This document shows, in pieces, positions 43,086-56,498 of a DNA stretch of 64,000 bases (position 1 is the stretch's first letter; each line of letters starts with the position of its first letter). Where the stretch lies: contig CM066740.1 in NCBI GenBank assembly GCA_033961575.1, positions 58,845,213 to 58,909,212 on the forward strand. The letters are read 5' to 3'. This DNA is from Aselliscus stoliczkanus (taxonomy: Eukaryota > Chordata > Mammalia > Chiroptera > Hipposideridae). A model generated the notes under the pieces. The model was not told the DNA's origin and searched no databases. It worked only from the letters and a program-made list of their open reading frames with translations. A program made the position numbers and the translations under genes.

Positions 43086-44184
43086 GGATTTTTAAATAAA
43101 TTGAAGCAACTGGTGGGTGTTCGGTATAAGATAAAACACTACAAAAATGGCCATCTATATCAGTGTATCCTCAGCAAAAATGACTTGACACAATTACTTA
43201 ATGGATGCTCTCGGAAACCACCGAATTCTGGGAGTACAGACGTATTGAAGAGGTGGCACTGGTCCTTGAGAGTCTTCAGTTCTAGTGCATAAGACAGCAC
43301 AGATAGCTGCAGTTCACTTGTCTGCAGCTTTAGCTCTGTCTGTGTGTGTAGTATGTGTGTGTGTGTGTAGAACATAAATGTAATGTTCATTTATACTGCT
43401 ATGAAGCCAAAATCCTCTTCAGGAATAGTAATACTAAAGGGACAAGTTGTTGTGTGACTTCTGTGACATAAACTAAAATATATTTCGGCTTATGAAAATA
43501 ACTTTCCAAAAATACAGTCTTAAGACTTAGGGTATTAAGCAGTTGTCTGTGGAATTCTTGAGCTGAGACCCTGTGGGTAAGGGAGGACATGAAGGTGTGT
43601 TGTTCACTTTGTGCCAGAGAGGACTGGGGACGGACTGAACAGTAATAGGTCCTAGCCTGCACTTGATGTTTTTGACAACTAAAGAGCTTATCATGATATA
43701 GCTGCATTATCTGCCCAGAGCCTTAAGACAAAATTCTACCTGAGGAAGGTGTTAGGTTCCTCTGAAACAAATGGGATTTCCCTCCAGAGGACATCCTGGG
43801 AAGAGGTGAGCCCAGGTATGGGGAGAGCCTCTGGGATGGGGCATGCCTTTCCCTTGATGCTGCCTTCTCCTCTCACAGTCAGTGTGCCATGGGCCCTGCT
43901 CACACCCACCAGCTCTGCTCTCAGAAGAGCCACACCTGACTGGGTCCATCACAGTTGAAGGGGCAGCTCCAGGCCTTGCCTCACTATTGGAGACCTACTT
44001 GGCTGAAGATATAAGCCACATTCTTCAAAGTTAGCTTTATTGGTAACTAAAGATAATCGTTTGGCTTTCATCATCTGATGCTTTTGTCTAATTCCTCAGA
44101 AGGTTCAGAACTTGGGTAGCAAACAGAAGCACACTGCATTGGGCCCACTCAAACCCAAATATCAGCAATGATAATGAGGATTGA
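43086..44184. other. No gene; unique-looking sequence
   Basis: Includes a short imperfect (TG)n near 43,340-43,370. No supported frame or repeat. Confidence 0.5.
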
Positions 44185-44345
44185 GAAGTGAATCACAGAG
44201 AAAATATTCTGGAATTAGATGGTAGTGATGGTTGTACAACTCTGAATATACTAAAAAAACAATGAACTATACACTTTAATATGGTGAGTTTTAAAGTATG
44301 TGAATTTTATCTTAATAAAATCAAAATAAAAATTTTAAAGTTTTA
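44185..44345 (+). mobile_element. Old L1 3'UTR end
   Basis: 'ggaattagatggtagtgatggttgtacaactctgaatatac', 'gaactatacactttaatatggtgag' and 'gtgaattttatcttaataaaat' match the L1MA/MB-type 3' end pattern. Confidence 0.7.
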
Positions 44346-45214
44346 AATGTTGAATCATTGAATAAGATAAGAGGAGGGGAGGAATCCCTCTCTAGAAGTT
44401 TCTGGAGGTTTGGACCAGGATCTGAGGCAAGGAGACCCCCCCCCAAAGCTCTGCCAGTGCTCAGCATGAGGGTAGTTCCCAAGCCTGTGGAGGTGGGTCA
44501 GGGGTACACAGGGCAGATGCTCTTTGAGGGTCCCAGGCTAAGCTTTGGTAAGTGGGCTCTGGCATGTCATGTCTAGGTCTTTGTTAATCTTTGTGATGTT
44601 ACCTTTATTTACCCATGAGATTTAATTAATGTCTCATAGAAAATGACAGCTTGATCCTGTTCAGGTGTTCAGACAGTGGAGCAGAGTCTGTGCCCATAGT
44701 GGAGTCACCGCAGTGAGCAGGGAGTAGGAAGCATGAGGGAAACAGACTTGAAGCTGCAGGAGGTCCTTGTGGGAGAGCAAGCCCTCATCCCAGGGATAAT
44801 GGAACAGTGTAGGGAAGCAGATCACTGGCCAAGGCAGGAGAGCCAACTGCCAGGGGTCTCAGATACACCAAAAGAAAAGATGCTCAGAAAGGGCTGACAT
44901 GATGACTTTATGCGTTGTTATTGGGCATGAAAAGAAAGTGTCACCTTAATTTTTAGTCACATGCTGCTGAAACCAGGTCATTTGCAGGATATATTTATAA
45001 ATTAAATGTAAATTTAATTCATAGCACATTTACCCTTTTAAAACAAATTACATTTTCCCCATAATAATAGATATTATGTAGTAAATGATTCTTCATTTTA
45101 TTAAATATTCTTCTCTAACATAATTTAAATGGCTATATATTTTGTCATTATGTGGAATTAGTATCATTTAGAAAATGAATTGAGACATTATACGACATAT
45201 ATTATTTTTTAAAA
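44346..45214. other. No gene; unique-looking sequence
   Basis: No supported coding frame. It changes from moderate GC to a long AT-rich stretch after ~44,900. Confidence 0.5.
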
Positions 45215-45765
45215 GTTTTTTGGACATATCTTTGCACAGTCCATGATTATTTCTTTAGCCTACTGCAAAAGCTTCCCATTCCCACTGTATCACCCTTTTT
45301 AGACGTCCTTTTCACACCTCTTCTTAGACAGTTGCTCCCAGGGCCTCTCGGGTAAAGCAAAAGGTAGAATGAGAAACACCGGTGTTCTCAAGCCTCCCCA
45401 TTGCTGGCCTGCTCACGGATGACCTCACATATTTCTCTTAGGTTCTGACTCTCTAATAATTTCCCTTCTGTGGAGGTCACATACATTTCTGGATTGTTTA
45501 TTTTTGGATGTGTGTTTGTTTTGACAATGAAATGATCATCATTTGGACATGTGATATAATCCCATAGGAGAAATTGCTGGATCCAAGTGACTAAAAATAT
45601 GAATAGAGAGTGTAGCCATAGCAGATGTGCACATACATAACTCACATTTACATATACACAACACATATATGTATATTTGGATGTTACACTCCAAAAAGCT
45701 TTTACCAGTTTCAGTTTATATGTACATTTCTACTTCTATTGACAATGGGATCAGTTCTCCAAACT
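45215..45765 (-). mobile_element. Probable very old L1M 3' end
   Basis: 'gacatatctttgcacagtccatgattatttctttag', 'ggagaaattgctggatccaagtgac' and 'ttacactccaaaaagctttta' read like an ancient L1 ORF2 C-terminus/3'UTR on the minus strand. Diverged; tentative. Confidence 0.5.
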
Positions 45766-45784
45766 TTTGGATAAAAAAATAATG

Positions 45785-46445
45785 GTTGGTTTTTTTTTAA
45801 TTAAAGTTTATTGGGGTGACAATGATTAGTAAACTTACATAGGTTTCAGGTGTACAATTATGTAATACATCATTTATATATCACATTGTGTGTTCACCAC
45901 CCAGAGTCAGTTCTCCTTCCATTACCATATATTGCACACTTTTTACCCTCATCTACCACCTCCTTCCCCACTACTCCCTGGTAACCACTAAACTATTGTC
46001 TGTGTCTATGAGTTTTTGTTTCTTTGTTTGTTTGTCTTGTTCCTTCGTTGTTTTCAGTTTTATATCCCACACATCAGTGAAATCATATGGCTCTTGACTT
46101 TTTCTGTCTGACTTATTTCACTTAGCATAATAATCTCAAAATCCATCCATGTTGTCACAAATGACACTATTTCATCTTTTCTTACAGTAGAATACCATTC
46201 CATTGTGTATATATACCACATCTTCTTTATCCAATCATCTATCAAAGGTCCTAGCCAGAGCTATCAGGCAAGAGAAAGAAATAAAAGGCATTTGAATTGG
46301 GAATGAAGAAGTAAAATTGTCACTTTTTGAGATGACATGATGCTATATATAGAAAACCCTAAAGACTCCACCAAAAAGCTACTAGAAACCATAAACGAAT
46401 ATAGTAAAGTTGTTGGCTACAAAATCAATGTACAAAAGTAATGTT
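45785..46445 (-). mobile_element. L1 with 5' inversion (twin-priming type)
   Basis: 45,785-46,242 is the L1 3' end on the minus strand (3'UTR 'taggtttcaggtgtacaatta', ORF2 end frame 46,245-46,060 with WIKKMWYIYTMEWYSTVRKDE). At 46,243 the orientation flips: 46,243-46,445 is ORF2 RT sequence on the plus strand ('ctagccagagctatcaggcaagag', 'gatgacatgatgctatatatag'). Flanks 'aataatggtt' and 'agtaatgttt' may be the target duplication. Confidence 0.75.
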
Positions 46446-48649
46446 TTAATGCTTTTTTATTTACAGTTTTTACAAAAATAAGGTAGAATTTTTTTTCACT
46501 GAGCTCAGTACAGTACTATGGTACATGTTTACACCATTACACCAGAATTCCATAATTCTACAAATGTCTGGGTGTGACTGCACTAAATTGAAAAATCATT
46601 GTACAGAGATTGTTAGGTGAGGAATTCCCTAAATTTGAGAGCAGCTGTTTTCTTTTATGAAATATGAAACCATATAAAACATAATATTGCTTCCAGTTAA
46701 GGGATTCAAGGTTGAATTCTGTTCTGCACATTACAATGAAAATATAGAACTTGCTATTGAGATATTAATATAAAATGTCATTTTATTTCAGGCTTAAATC
46801 AGCATCCCCAAGTGAGAAAAACATTATAAAATAAATTGTTCTGATTTATCAAGTTGTATTTTCTTCTATTTCAAATTTAAAATATAATCTTGAGATTCAC
46901 AGATGTTTACATCACTTTTTTAACCCAAAATTCAATAAATTAAAAAAATTGTATCGCTATCCTAATAGTTTATTTTCTTTCATTTGTTTTCATTAGGTAA
47001 AAATGCTGTAAACATCTGAACTGTGACCCCAGTTATAGATCAGTGTGTGTCTATTGATTAACTGGCAATCTGACTAAACTCTCAGTAGTTCTAATATTTT
47101 TTTTCAATGAAGTTTTGGGGGTTCCAGTGGAAATATGATAAGAGCTAACAAATATAATATTACATCTTTCTTTCTAATATTTTTCATTCCTATTTAGTTT
47201 TACAGTTTATTTTAATATCTAGTATCTCCAGATCAATGTTCAATATACATAATTATAATAGATGTCCTGTCTTTCCTGGGTATTTAGTTCATACAGTAGA
47301 CTGTGCAGATCTCAAATGTACAATTCAATGAGTTTGACAAATCTATGCCTGTGTAAACCACACGTCAATCAAGAGAATTTTCCATTCTGCTGTTGTTTGT
47401 CTCATTGAGCTAGAAGATGGTTGCAGGTTCTATTGCCATAGGACACCCTACACTGACAGAACTGAGGAAACCAGAAGTGGCAACAAGCCCAGGCTTATGA
47501 CATCCACCACTCTTCTCCCCTCCTCCCATTTCCCAGAGCTGGCAGATTGTTGTGTCTTTGGATGAGTTTATAGATGGCTTCCTGGCCCAAAAGTTGACTG
47601 GCGGAGTGGCAGTAAAGTGACAGTGATAGTGGAGTTCTGTGGGTTCAGCACCCTACTTTCCCCTAAACTATGTAGTAGGATGATAGCTAGAGTTTGTGTT
47701 TTGACCCTTCTCTACACACATTATAGGACAGAGAAGCTGATATTCCAAGGGAAACTTAAAGTCACAGACCCCAAAAAACAGCCAAGAAAGGAACATAACC
47801 ACTTAAAAAACACAAGTACGAAAAATTATTAGATTAGATGAGCAACAAATTTAAGAGAAGTGTTATAATACCACCAAGGATATTATTTTTTTTTTCTGAG
47901 CCATCCTGCCACCAAGGATATTATTAATATGAAACAGAAAGAAGTCATAAAAAGAACCAAACAAAATGTAAAATATGAAAAATATGAGTTGAAATAATAA
48001 ACATCATTCAGTGCAAGCCCAGTCAAAATTCTGGCTGGAAGTTTTATAAAGAACTTGATTTATTCTAAATGTCTATTGCATAGCTAAGTTTACTTCAACT
48101 AAGAGATAACTGTGAGAAGAAGAGACTTGATATTAAAGCATACCAGAAAGCCACAGAGTAACAACTGTACAGGACTGGCACAAAAATAAATAGGATAGAA
48201 TTAGCGATTAAGAGCCATGTATAAATTGAAATTAGTGCACAATAAAACAGCAAATTATTTCAAGGAGCCAAGACGGTGATCACTATGCAAAGAAAAATAA
48301 AACTGGATTCTAACCTAAAAGGATATATAAATGTAGCCTCCAAATGAGTGAAAGGCCTGGCAGCAAAGATAAAACTAAAATGTTAATAGAAATTGTTATA
48401 AGAAATATCTTCATGACTTAGGGATAGAAAAATGGTTTATTTTTTTAATACCACAATTAGTAGTACTTTACTTAAAACTTATAAATGTACATCACTAACC
48501 AAAATGTTGGGATAGGATTAAGTCTTTCTTCGTGTGTGCAGCTGCCGAGAGCAGTTCTCTGTATTTTCTTAAATTAATCACAATTATTTTTACATTGTTA
48601 AAAATCAATTGCTTTAGAGTAAGAAATTAGAGAAATCTGAGTATTAGAA
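46446..48649. other. No gene; AT-rich, with one small L1-like remnant
   Basis: Mostly unique-looking AT-rich DNA. 47,300-47,390 ('aaatgtacaattcaatgagtttgacaaatctatgcctgtgtaaaccac') resembles an old L1 3'UTR end on the minus strand. No coding frame is supported. Confidence 0.45.
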
Positions 48650-49454
48650 ATCTCTTTATTTTTTGCTTTTGGTATTTTTTGAGATGTAACTCATATAAAG
48701 TGCAAAAATCATAAATATATAGCTTGATGAATTTTTACATGTGTGCAACTGTGTAACCCCACAAAGATCAACGTTTCCTTCATGCTCTTTTCTAGAAAAA
48801 AGAAAAATCCTCAACAGATATTCTGATAATTACTATTCTGATGTCTAACACCACAGATTGATTTTTACTTTTCTTGAACATTATATAATTGTAAATATAT
48901 ACTATATACCCTTTTGTGTCTGGCTTCTTTTGATTAACAAAATGTTTGGGGGATTCTCTATTGTTGTGTAGTTTTTCATCGCATGAAGATGGCATTATGT
49001 CTTTCTTCTTTCTCCAGTTGACATTACAGTACTTTTTTCCAGTTTTGAATCATTATGAAAAAACTGCTGTGACCATTATTACACATTCTTTTTGTGTACA
49101 CGTATGTTTCTTTTGGGTTCATATCTAGGAGTGGAATTGCAAGACCATACAGAGGGCATGTGTAGAGTGTTATTAGAGTGCCAAATAGTTTTCCAAAGAG
49201 TTTGAACAAAGTTGTGCTTTCTTCTGTTTTGTATGACAGCTCCAGTTGCTCTACATCCTCAATGACATCTGTATTTTCACTCTTTTTAATTTTAGATATC
49301 CTGATGGATATGTAGTAGTATCATATTGTAATTGTAATTTGCATCTCTAATGACTAATGAGGTTGAGCATCTTTAAATATGCTTAATAAACATTTAAATA
49401 CCCACCTTTATGAAGGGCCTATTCAAGTTTCTCTACATTTTTTTCCCCATTGTT

Positions 49455-49600
49455 AAAAAATTAGTTTCAGGTGTACAATACAGTGCAATAGTTATACTTT
49501 TTACTCCTCAAGGTGACAACTTCCCCCTCCCAATCCTCCACCTCACTCCCCCCTACCTCCCCCAATATCATACATACCTATAACAATTCCATTGACTTAA
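49455..49600 (-). mobile_element. Very short 5'-truncated L1 3' end
   Basis: Only the last ~145 bp of a 3'UTR: 'aaattagtttcaggtgtacaatacagtgc', 'actcctcaaggtgacaac', 'atatcatacatacctataacaattcc'. Confidence 0.7.
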
Positions 49601-49625
49601 TAAACAGGCATCTATCTTCTTCTTC

Positions 49626-50055
49626 TTTTTTTTTGTTTTGTTAAGATTTTATTGGGGAATGGGGGAAGGGGAACAGACAAGTTGCTGTTCTTTTGTTCTA
49701 CAGTCTAGTTGCAGAGGATGTTACTTCACTGGCCTATGTTGGTATCATTATTGTGCTCTTCCCGGATGAGGCAACTTGGTCGCCGGCCTCTGGATGTCGC
49801 TCACCACGGCTATTGGCAGCTCACGCTGGCTGCCAGCTACTCAAGCTGGCTGCTGGCCATTCATTGTAGCCTATGGCAGCCCACTGCAGCAGGGGCTGCA
49901 GCCTACACCGTCGCTGGGGTTCACACAGCCCAACTCCAGATGGAGCTGATGTTAGCTGTAGAGGGCAGTGTCACTGGCCCTCATATGTGGGATCCGAACC
50001 GGGGCCGCTGGCATCCCAAAACCAGCTCTTTACCAATGTGACACTCGGCCGGCCC
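49626..50055 (-). mobile_element. Long-form tRNA-derived SINE
   Basis: Tail complement 'aagattttattggggaatggggg', body 'gctgtagagggcagtgtcactggccctcatatg', head complement 'gacactcggccggcc'. It lacks part of the central body relative to the copy at 23,809 ('gatgttagctgtag'). Confidence 0.85.
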
Positions 50056-50357
50056 TACCTTCTTTTTTGATTGCTGAAATTCTTTATATAATCTGAATGA
50101 GTTCTTTGACAGATGTATGTATTTTTATTATCTTCTCTTAGTCTGTGATTTATTTATGCACATTCTTAATGATATTTTTGATAAGCATAAATTCATGTTT
50201 AAACTAAAATAAAAAAAATTTTCTATTATATTTAGTTCTTGTGATTTTTTGTTATCTATTTATGATATCTTTGCTACCCCCAAAGTCATCAAGATATTAT
50301 TCTATATTATCTTTGAGAAGATACAGGTCTATCAGCCACCATGAATTAATTATTTTA

Positions 50358-53300
50358 AATAAAGACCAGAGCAGAAATAAATGAAATAGAAAACAACAAA
50401 AAAAAATACAAAAGATCAATGAAACCAAGAGTTAGTTTTTTGAAAAGATAAACAAAATCGACAAACCCTTAGCATGACTAACCAAGAAAAAGAGAGAGAG
50501 GACCCAAATTAATAAAATCAGAAATGAAAGAGAAGAGACAACAGATACCACATAAATACAGAACATTTTAAGACAATACTATGAGCAACTATATGCTAAC
50601 AAATTCGACAATCTGGAAGAAATGGATAAATTTCTAGAAGCATACAATCTACCAAGTCTGAACCAGAAAGAAACAGAAACTCTTAACAGACTGATTACTG
50701 CCAAAGAAATTAAATCAGTAATCAACAATCTTCCAACAAACAAAAGCCCTGGACCAGATGGCTACACAGGTGAATTTTACAAAACATTCAAAAAAGAATT
50801 AGTACCTATTCTCCTCAAACTATTCCAAAAAATACAGAAGGAGGGAAGGCTCCCAAACTCTTTCTATGAAGCCACTATCACCCTGATTCCTAAGTCAGAC
50901 AAAGATATTACAAAAAAGGAAAACTACATGACAATATCCCTAATGAACATAGATGCAAAAATTCTCAACAAAATACTAGCAAACCGAATTCAGCATCTCA
51001 TTAAAAAGATCATACACCACAATCAAGTGGGATTCATTCCTGGTATGCAAGTCTGGTTCAATATCCGCAAATCAATTAACGTAATACATCACATTAACAA
51101 AATGAAAAATAAAAATCATATGATCATATCAATAGATGAAGAAAAGGCATTTGACAAAATCCAGCAGCCATTTATGGTAAAGACTCTTAACAACGTGGGA
51201 ATAGTGGGATCATACCTCAGCATAATAAAGGCCATATATGATACGCCCACAGCAAACATCGTTCTCAATGGGGAAAGGCTAAAAGCTTTCCCCTTAAGAT
51301 CAGGAACAAGACAAGGCTGCCCGCTTTCACCACTTTTATTTAACATAGTTCTGGAAGTTCTAGCCACAGCAATCAGACAAGAAAATGAAATAAAAGGCAT
51401 CCAAATTGGAAAAGAGGAAGTAAAATTGTCATTATATGCAGATGACATGATACTATATATAGAGAATCCCAAAGACTCCACCAAAACACTGCTAGAACTG
51501 ATACATGAATTTGGTAAGGTAGCAGGATACAAAATTAATATTCAGAAATCAGTGGCATTTGTATACACCAATAATAAACTATCAGAAGAAGAAATCAGCA
51601 AATCAATCCCTTTTACAATTGCTTCAAAAACAATAAAATATCTAGGAATCAATTTAACTAAAGAAGTAAAAGACCTGTACTCACAAAATTATGAGACACT
51701 GAAGAGAGAAATCAAAGAAGATATAAATAAATGGAAATACATACCATGCTCATGGATAGGAAGAATTAATATAGTTAAAATGTCAATACTTCCTAAAGCA
51801 ATATATAGATTCAATGCAATTCCAATCAAACTACCAAGGACATTTTTCTCAGAAATAGAACATAGATTCCTAAAATTTATATTGAGCCACAAAAGACCAC
51901 GAATAGCTACAGCAATGTTGAGAAATAAGAACAAAGTGGGAGGCATCACACTACCTGACATCAAAACATACTACAAGGCTACAGTAATCAAAACAGTATG
52001 GTACTGGCATAAAAACAGACACATAGACCAATGGAATAGAATAGAGAGCCCAGGAATAAACCCATCTATATACGGTCATTTAATCTATGACAATGGAAGC
52101 AAGAATTTACACTGGAGTAAACATAGCCTATTTAATAAATAGTGCTGGGAAAATTGGACTGACACGTGCAAAAAAATGAAAATAGACCATCTACTTACAC
52201 CATATACGAGAACAAACTCAAAATGGATTAAAGACTTAAATTTAAGACCTGAAACTATAAAACTCCTAGAAGAAAATATAGGGAGTAAGTTTGCAGACAT
52301 TACCCTGAGTAATATTTTTACCGATATATCCCCTCGGGCAAGGGAAATGAAAGAAAAAATGAACATATGGGATTACATCAAACTTAAAACTTTTTCACAG
52401 CAAAGGAAATCATCAATAAAACAAAAAGGCAGCCTACTGAATGGGAGAAGGTATTTGCCAATGATATATCTGATAAGGGGTCGATATCCAAAATTTATCA
52501 AACACTCATGCAATTCAACTCCAAAAAAACAAACAACCCAATTAAAAAGTGGGCAGAGGATATGAGGAGTCATTTCTCTAAAGAGGACATACAGATGGCC
52601 AACAGGCATATGAAAAAATGTTCAACCTCACTAATCATCAGAGAAATGCAAATAAAACCCACAATGAGATACCACCTCACTCCAGTCAGAATGTCTATCA
52701 TCAACAAATCAACAAACAACAAGTGTTGGCGAGGGTGTGGAGAAAAGGGAACCCTGGTGCACTGTTGGTGAGACTGCAAATTGGTGCAGTCATTACGGAA
52801 ATCAGTATGGAGGTATCTCAAAACACTGGAAATGGAACTGCCGTATGACACAGCAATTCCACTCTTGGGAATCTACCCAGAGGAATCCAAGACGCTAATT
52901 CGAAAAAATATATGCACCCCTATGTTTATTGCAGCGCTATTTACAATAGCCAAGACTTGGTAACAACGGAAATGCCCATCGGTAGATGACTGGCTTAAGA
53001 AACTGTGGTACATTTATACAATGGAGTATTACTCCTCTATAAAGAAGAATGAAATTGTACCATTTGCAACAATATGGGTGGACCTAGAGACTATTATGTT
53101 GAGTGAACTAAGTCAGTAGGAGAAAGACAAATACCACATGATCTCACTTATATGTGGAATTTGAAAAACTGAATGAATGAGCATAAGAAACAGAAATAGT
53201 CTCATACATATAGAGGAAAAACAGGTTTGCTAGTTGGGAGGGGTGTGGGGATGAGGGAGAAGGGGAAAGGATTAGACAGCATAAATAGGTAACTACAGTA

Positions 53301-53670
53301 TTGTCACAGGGATATGAAATACAGTTCGGGGAATATAATGTTGTTAAAATTTTGTGGGGTGCCATATGGTCACATGTTTTGTTAGGGAGACCACGTCACG
53401 GATGGAGTAGAGGCTTGATCATGGCACTGTATACCTGAAATTTATGTTGTATAATACTGTATGGGAACTGTAATTGAATACATAGACAGCCACGGGATGT
53501 GAATTATATGGTGGAAGGGAGTCAAAAGAATTGTAATAGATAGGATGATATGGGGGGGAGTGAGAGGGGAGAATTGGGGGAGGGGGGTTGTCACTTTGAG
53601 GGGTAAAAAATATAACTATTGCACTTTGTTGTATACATGAAGCTAATTGAAAGTATATATAAATAAAAAA
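50358..53670 (+). mobile_element. Young 5'-truncated LINE-1 (L1#5)
   Basis: Begins mid-ORF2 ('aaagaccagagcagaaataaatgaaatag') and runs to the 3'UTR end ('tgaagctaattgaaag', then an A-rich tail). The direct repeat 'aattatttta' (50,347-50,356 and 53,671-53,680) is the target duplication. It is the least decayed RT domain in the window, closest in sequence to L1#1 and L1#4. Confidence 0.9.
50622..52142 (+). pseudogene. L1#5 ORF2 reverse-transcriptase domain, 506-codon open frame
   Basis: Reverse transcriptase of L1 ORF2p. [17 protein letters not shown] lies near residues 43-60, motif [11 protein letters not shown] near 170-179 (Asp at 172), motif [19 protein letters not shown] near 230, and motif C YADD at 272-275. 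The thumb and linker continue to a TAG at 52,140 where related copies have TGG (Trp). Beyond it the frame continues (52,176-52,565) and then shifts. Upstream a TAA in 'acataaatacag' closes the frame, so this Met is internal, not the ORF2 start. Confidence 0.85.
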
Positions 53671-54179
53671 AATTATTTTAGTATGGTGTGAGGTAGGGAA
53701 TCAAGAATAATTTTATTCTTTATATGGATATACAATTGCTCCAGCACTGTTTTTTGAGAATATCATTCTTTCCCCCACTGAATTGCAGTAGAGCTTTTAT
53801 TGTAAATCAAGTGATAGTTAATGTGTGAGTCTATTTCTGAACTAATCTATATTGTTCACTTGAATATTAGTCCATCTTTGAGCCAATGTCATTGCATTTT
53901 AATTATTGTAGCTTTACAGTATATCTTGAAATCTGATAGTGAAAATACCCTAATTTTTTTTTTCAAGATTGTCTTAGCTCTTCTAGGACCTGTGCATTTC
54001 CCCATTATTTTAGAATTCTAAAATTTAGGAATCTGTCAATCTGCAGGGGAAAAATATGCTGGGATTTTGATTGTGATGGTTTTGACGTATAGATCAATTT
54101 TAGGAAAATTGCTTATATTAACCATATTGAATCTTCAAATTCACAGACATGGTATATTTTGCCATTATGATTCCCATGT

Positions 54180-54670
54180 CCCCATCTCCTGGGACTCATT
54201 CTTTTATATAACCCCCTTCTTTTAGTGTGAATGGAACCTAGGACTTGCTTCTAATCAATAGCATCTGGCATAGGTGATGAGCTGTTACTATGTTATATAT
54301 AATTCCATCTTTTTATAAGATTTACTCTTCTTCTCCTTCTGACCTTGATGCAGCAAACTGCCATCTTATAAACTGCCTATAAAGAGAACCACATGGCAAG
54401 GAACATTGGGCAGCCTTTAGGAGCTGAGTACTACCTCCAGAAGTCAGCCAGCAAAAAACCTCTACAGCCACAAGGAAATTAATTCTGCTAACCACTTGAA
54501 TGAGTTGGGAGTGAATTCTTTTCCAGTCAGATCTCTAGATGAGAATGCTGCCCAATCATCATCTTGATTGCAACATAGCAACACTTTGAAGTGGCAAACC
54601 TAGGCCCAACCTTCTGACTCACAGAAACTGTGAAATAATAAATGTGTATTGTTTTATGTCAAATGTTTGT
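54180..54670 (+). mobile_element. Ancient LTR-like repeat, family not named
   Basis: 'cctgggactcattctttt', 'gaatggaacctaggacttgcttctaatcaatagcatc', 'accttgatgcagcaaactgccatc', 'atcttgattgcaacatagc' and 'actcacagaaactgtgaaataataaatgtgta' follow the order of a common ancient mammalian LTR-like repeat (ending in an AATAAA-type signal). I recognise the texture but not the exact family. Confidence 0.45.
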
Positions 54671-54689
54671 GGTGATTTTACAACTTAAT

Positions 54690-55890
54690 ACCAAAAAAAT
54701 CCCCTAACAATCTAATTTAAAATAGGGAGAGGACCTGAATAGACATTTATTTAAAGAGGACATACACATGGCCAAGACACATGAAAAGATGCTCAAGATC
54801 ACCATAATTAATCATCAGAGAAATGAAAATTAAAACCACAACCAAATATCACCTCACTCTGGTCAGAATGACTATCATCAACAAACAAAATATATCAACA
54901 AACAACAAGTGTTGGCAACAATGTGACAAATAGGGAACCCCTTGTGCCCTGTTAGTAGGATTGCAGCCACTATGGAATACAATATGGAGGGTCCTCAAAA
55001 GATTAAAAATAGAATTACCTTATGACCCAGCAATTCCCACTTCTGGGTATTTATTCGAAGAAATCCAAAATACTAATTTGAAAAAAACATATGCACCCCT
55101 ATGTTTATTATAGAATTATTAAAATAGTCAAGATATGGAAGCAAACAAAGTGTCCATCAATAGACAACTGGATAAAGAAGATGTGATACACATACTTAGC
55201 CATAAAAAATAATGAAAAGAAAGAGGGCATTATACTAAGTGAAATAAATCAAACAGGAGAAAAAAAATACCATATGATTTCACTTATATGTGTAATCTAA
55301 AAAAACAAAATAAATAAACAAACAAAGCAGAAACAAACTCATAGATGCAGGGAACAAGCTGATGGTTGTTAAAATGGGAGAGGGGTTAGGGACCTGGGTG
55401 AAAAAGGTGAGGGGCTTAAGAAGCACAAATTGGTAGCTACAAAATAGTCACAGGGATGTAAAGTAAAGCATAGGGAATATAGTCAATAATATTGTATATA
55501 ATAACTACACATAGTGCCAGGTGGATACTAGACTGGTAAGGGGGAATCACTTTGTAAAATATATAAATGTCTAACCACTGTGCTGTACACCAAAATTAAT
55601 ATTAAATAATATTGACTATCAACTGTAATTGAAACATTTTAAAAATGGGGGAGAGGTGAAGGGGAATAAGAAGTTCAAATTTCCAGGTACAAAATAAGTA
55701 AGTCATGGGGATGTAATGTACAACATAGGGAGTATAGTCAATAATATTGTGATATCATTGTACAGTGTCAGATGGTTGCTGGACTTATCATGGTGATCAC
55801 TTCTTTGAGTATATAAATGTTGAATAACTATGCTGCACACCTAAAACTAATATAATATTGTATGTTAGCTATATTTTAATAAAAATCTTT
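54690..55890 (+). mobile_element. 5'-truncated L1 with dimeric 3'UTR
   Basis: ORF2 C-terminal region ('ggacctgaatagacatttatttaaagagg' to 'ataaagaagatgtgatacac'), then two 3'UTR units (55,380-55,625 and 55,645-55,870), each ending 'ctgtacaccaaaattaatat' / 'ctgcacacctaaaactaatat'. Flanks 'atgtttgtggtgatttt' (54,663) and 'catttgtgctgatttt' (55,897) are a diverged target duplication. Confidence 0.8.
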
Positions 55891-56022
55891 TAAAACATTT
55901 GTGCTGATTTTGTACACAGAAACAGTTAACTATTACACCATTTATTTAGGTCTTCTTTAAATTCAGCACTGTTTTCCAGTGTTCAATGTAAAGGTTTGCA
56001 TATCTTTCAGATTTATTACTAG

Positions 56023-56027
<5 letters not shown>

Positions 56028-56077
<50 letters not shown>
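56028..56077. repeat. (TA)n microsatellite
   Basis: About 25 TA units directly at the poly-A side of the SINE that follows. Confidence 0.95.
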
Positions 56078-56080
<3 letters not shown>

Positions 56081-56498
56081 GATTTTATTGGGGAATTGGG
56101 GGAAGGGAACAGCGGTGGGGAATCGGGGAAGGGGAACAGACAAGTTTCTGTCCTTTGTTCTTCAGTCTAGTTGTGAAGGACGTTGCTTCACAGGCCCATG
56201 TTGGTATCCTCATTGCGCTCTTCCCGGATGGGGCAGATCGGTTGCCGGCCTCTGGATGGTCGCTCATTGTGGACATTGGCAGCTCACGCTGGCTGCCGGC
56301 TACTCAGTGTAGCCCATGGCAGCCCACTGCAGCAGGGGCTGCAGCATACACCATCACCGGGGTTCACACAGCCCAGCTCCAGGTGGAGCTGTTGTTAGCT
56401 GTAGAGGGCAGTGTCACTGGCCTTCATATGTGGGATCCGAATCGGGGCCGCTGGCATCCCAAAACCAGCTCTTAAGCAATGCACCACTCGGCCGGCCC
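56078..56498 (-). mobile_element. Long-form tRNA-derived SINE
   Basis: 'aagattttattggggaattggggg' (tail), 'tgtagagggcagtgtcactggccttc' (body), 'caccactcggccggccc' (head). It shares the shortened central body with the copy at 49,626. Confidence 0.85.
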
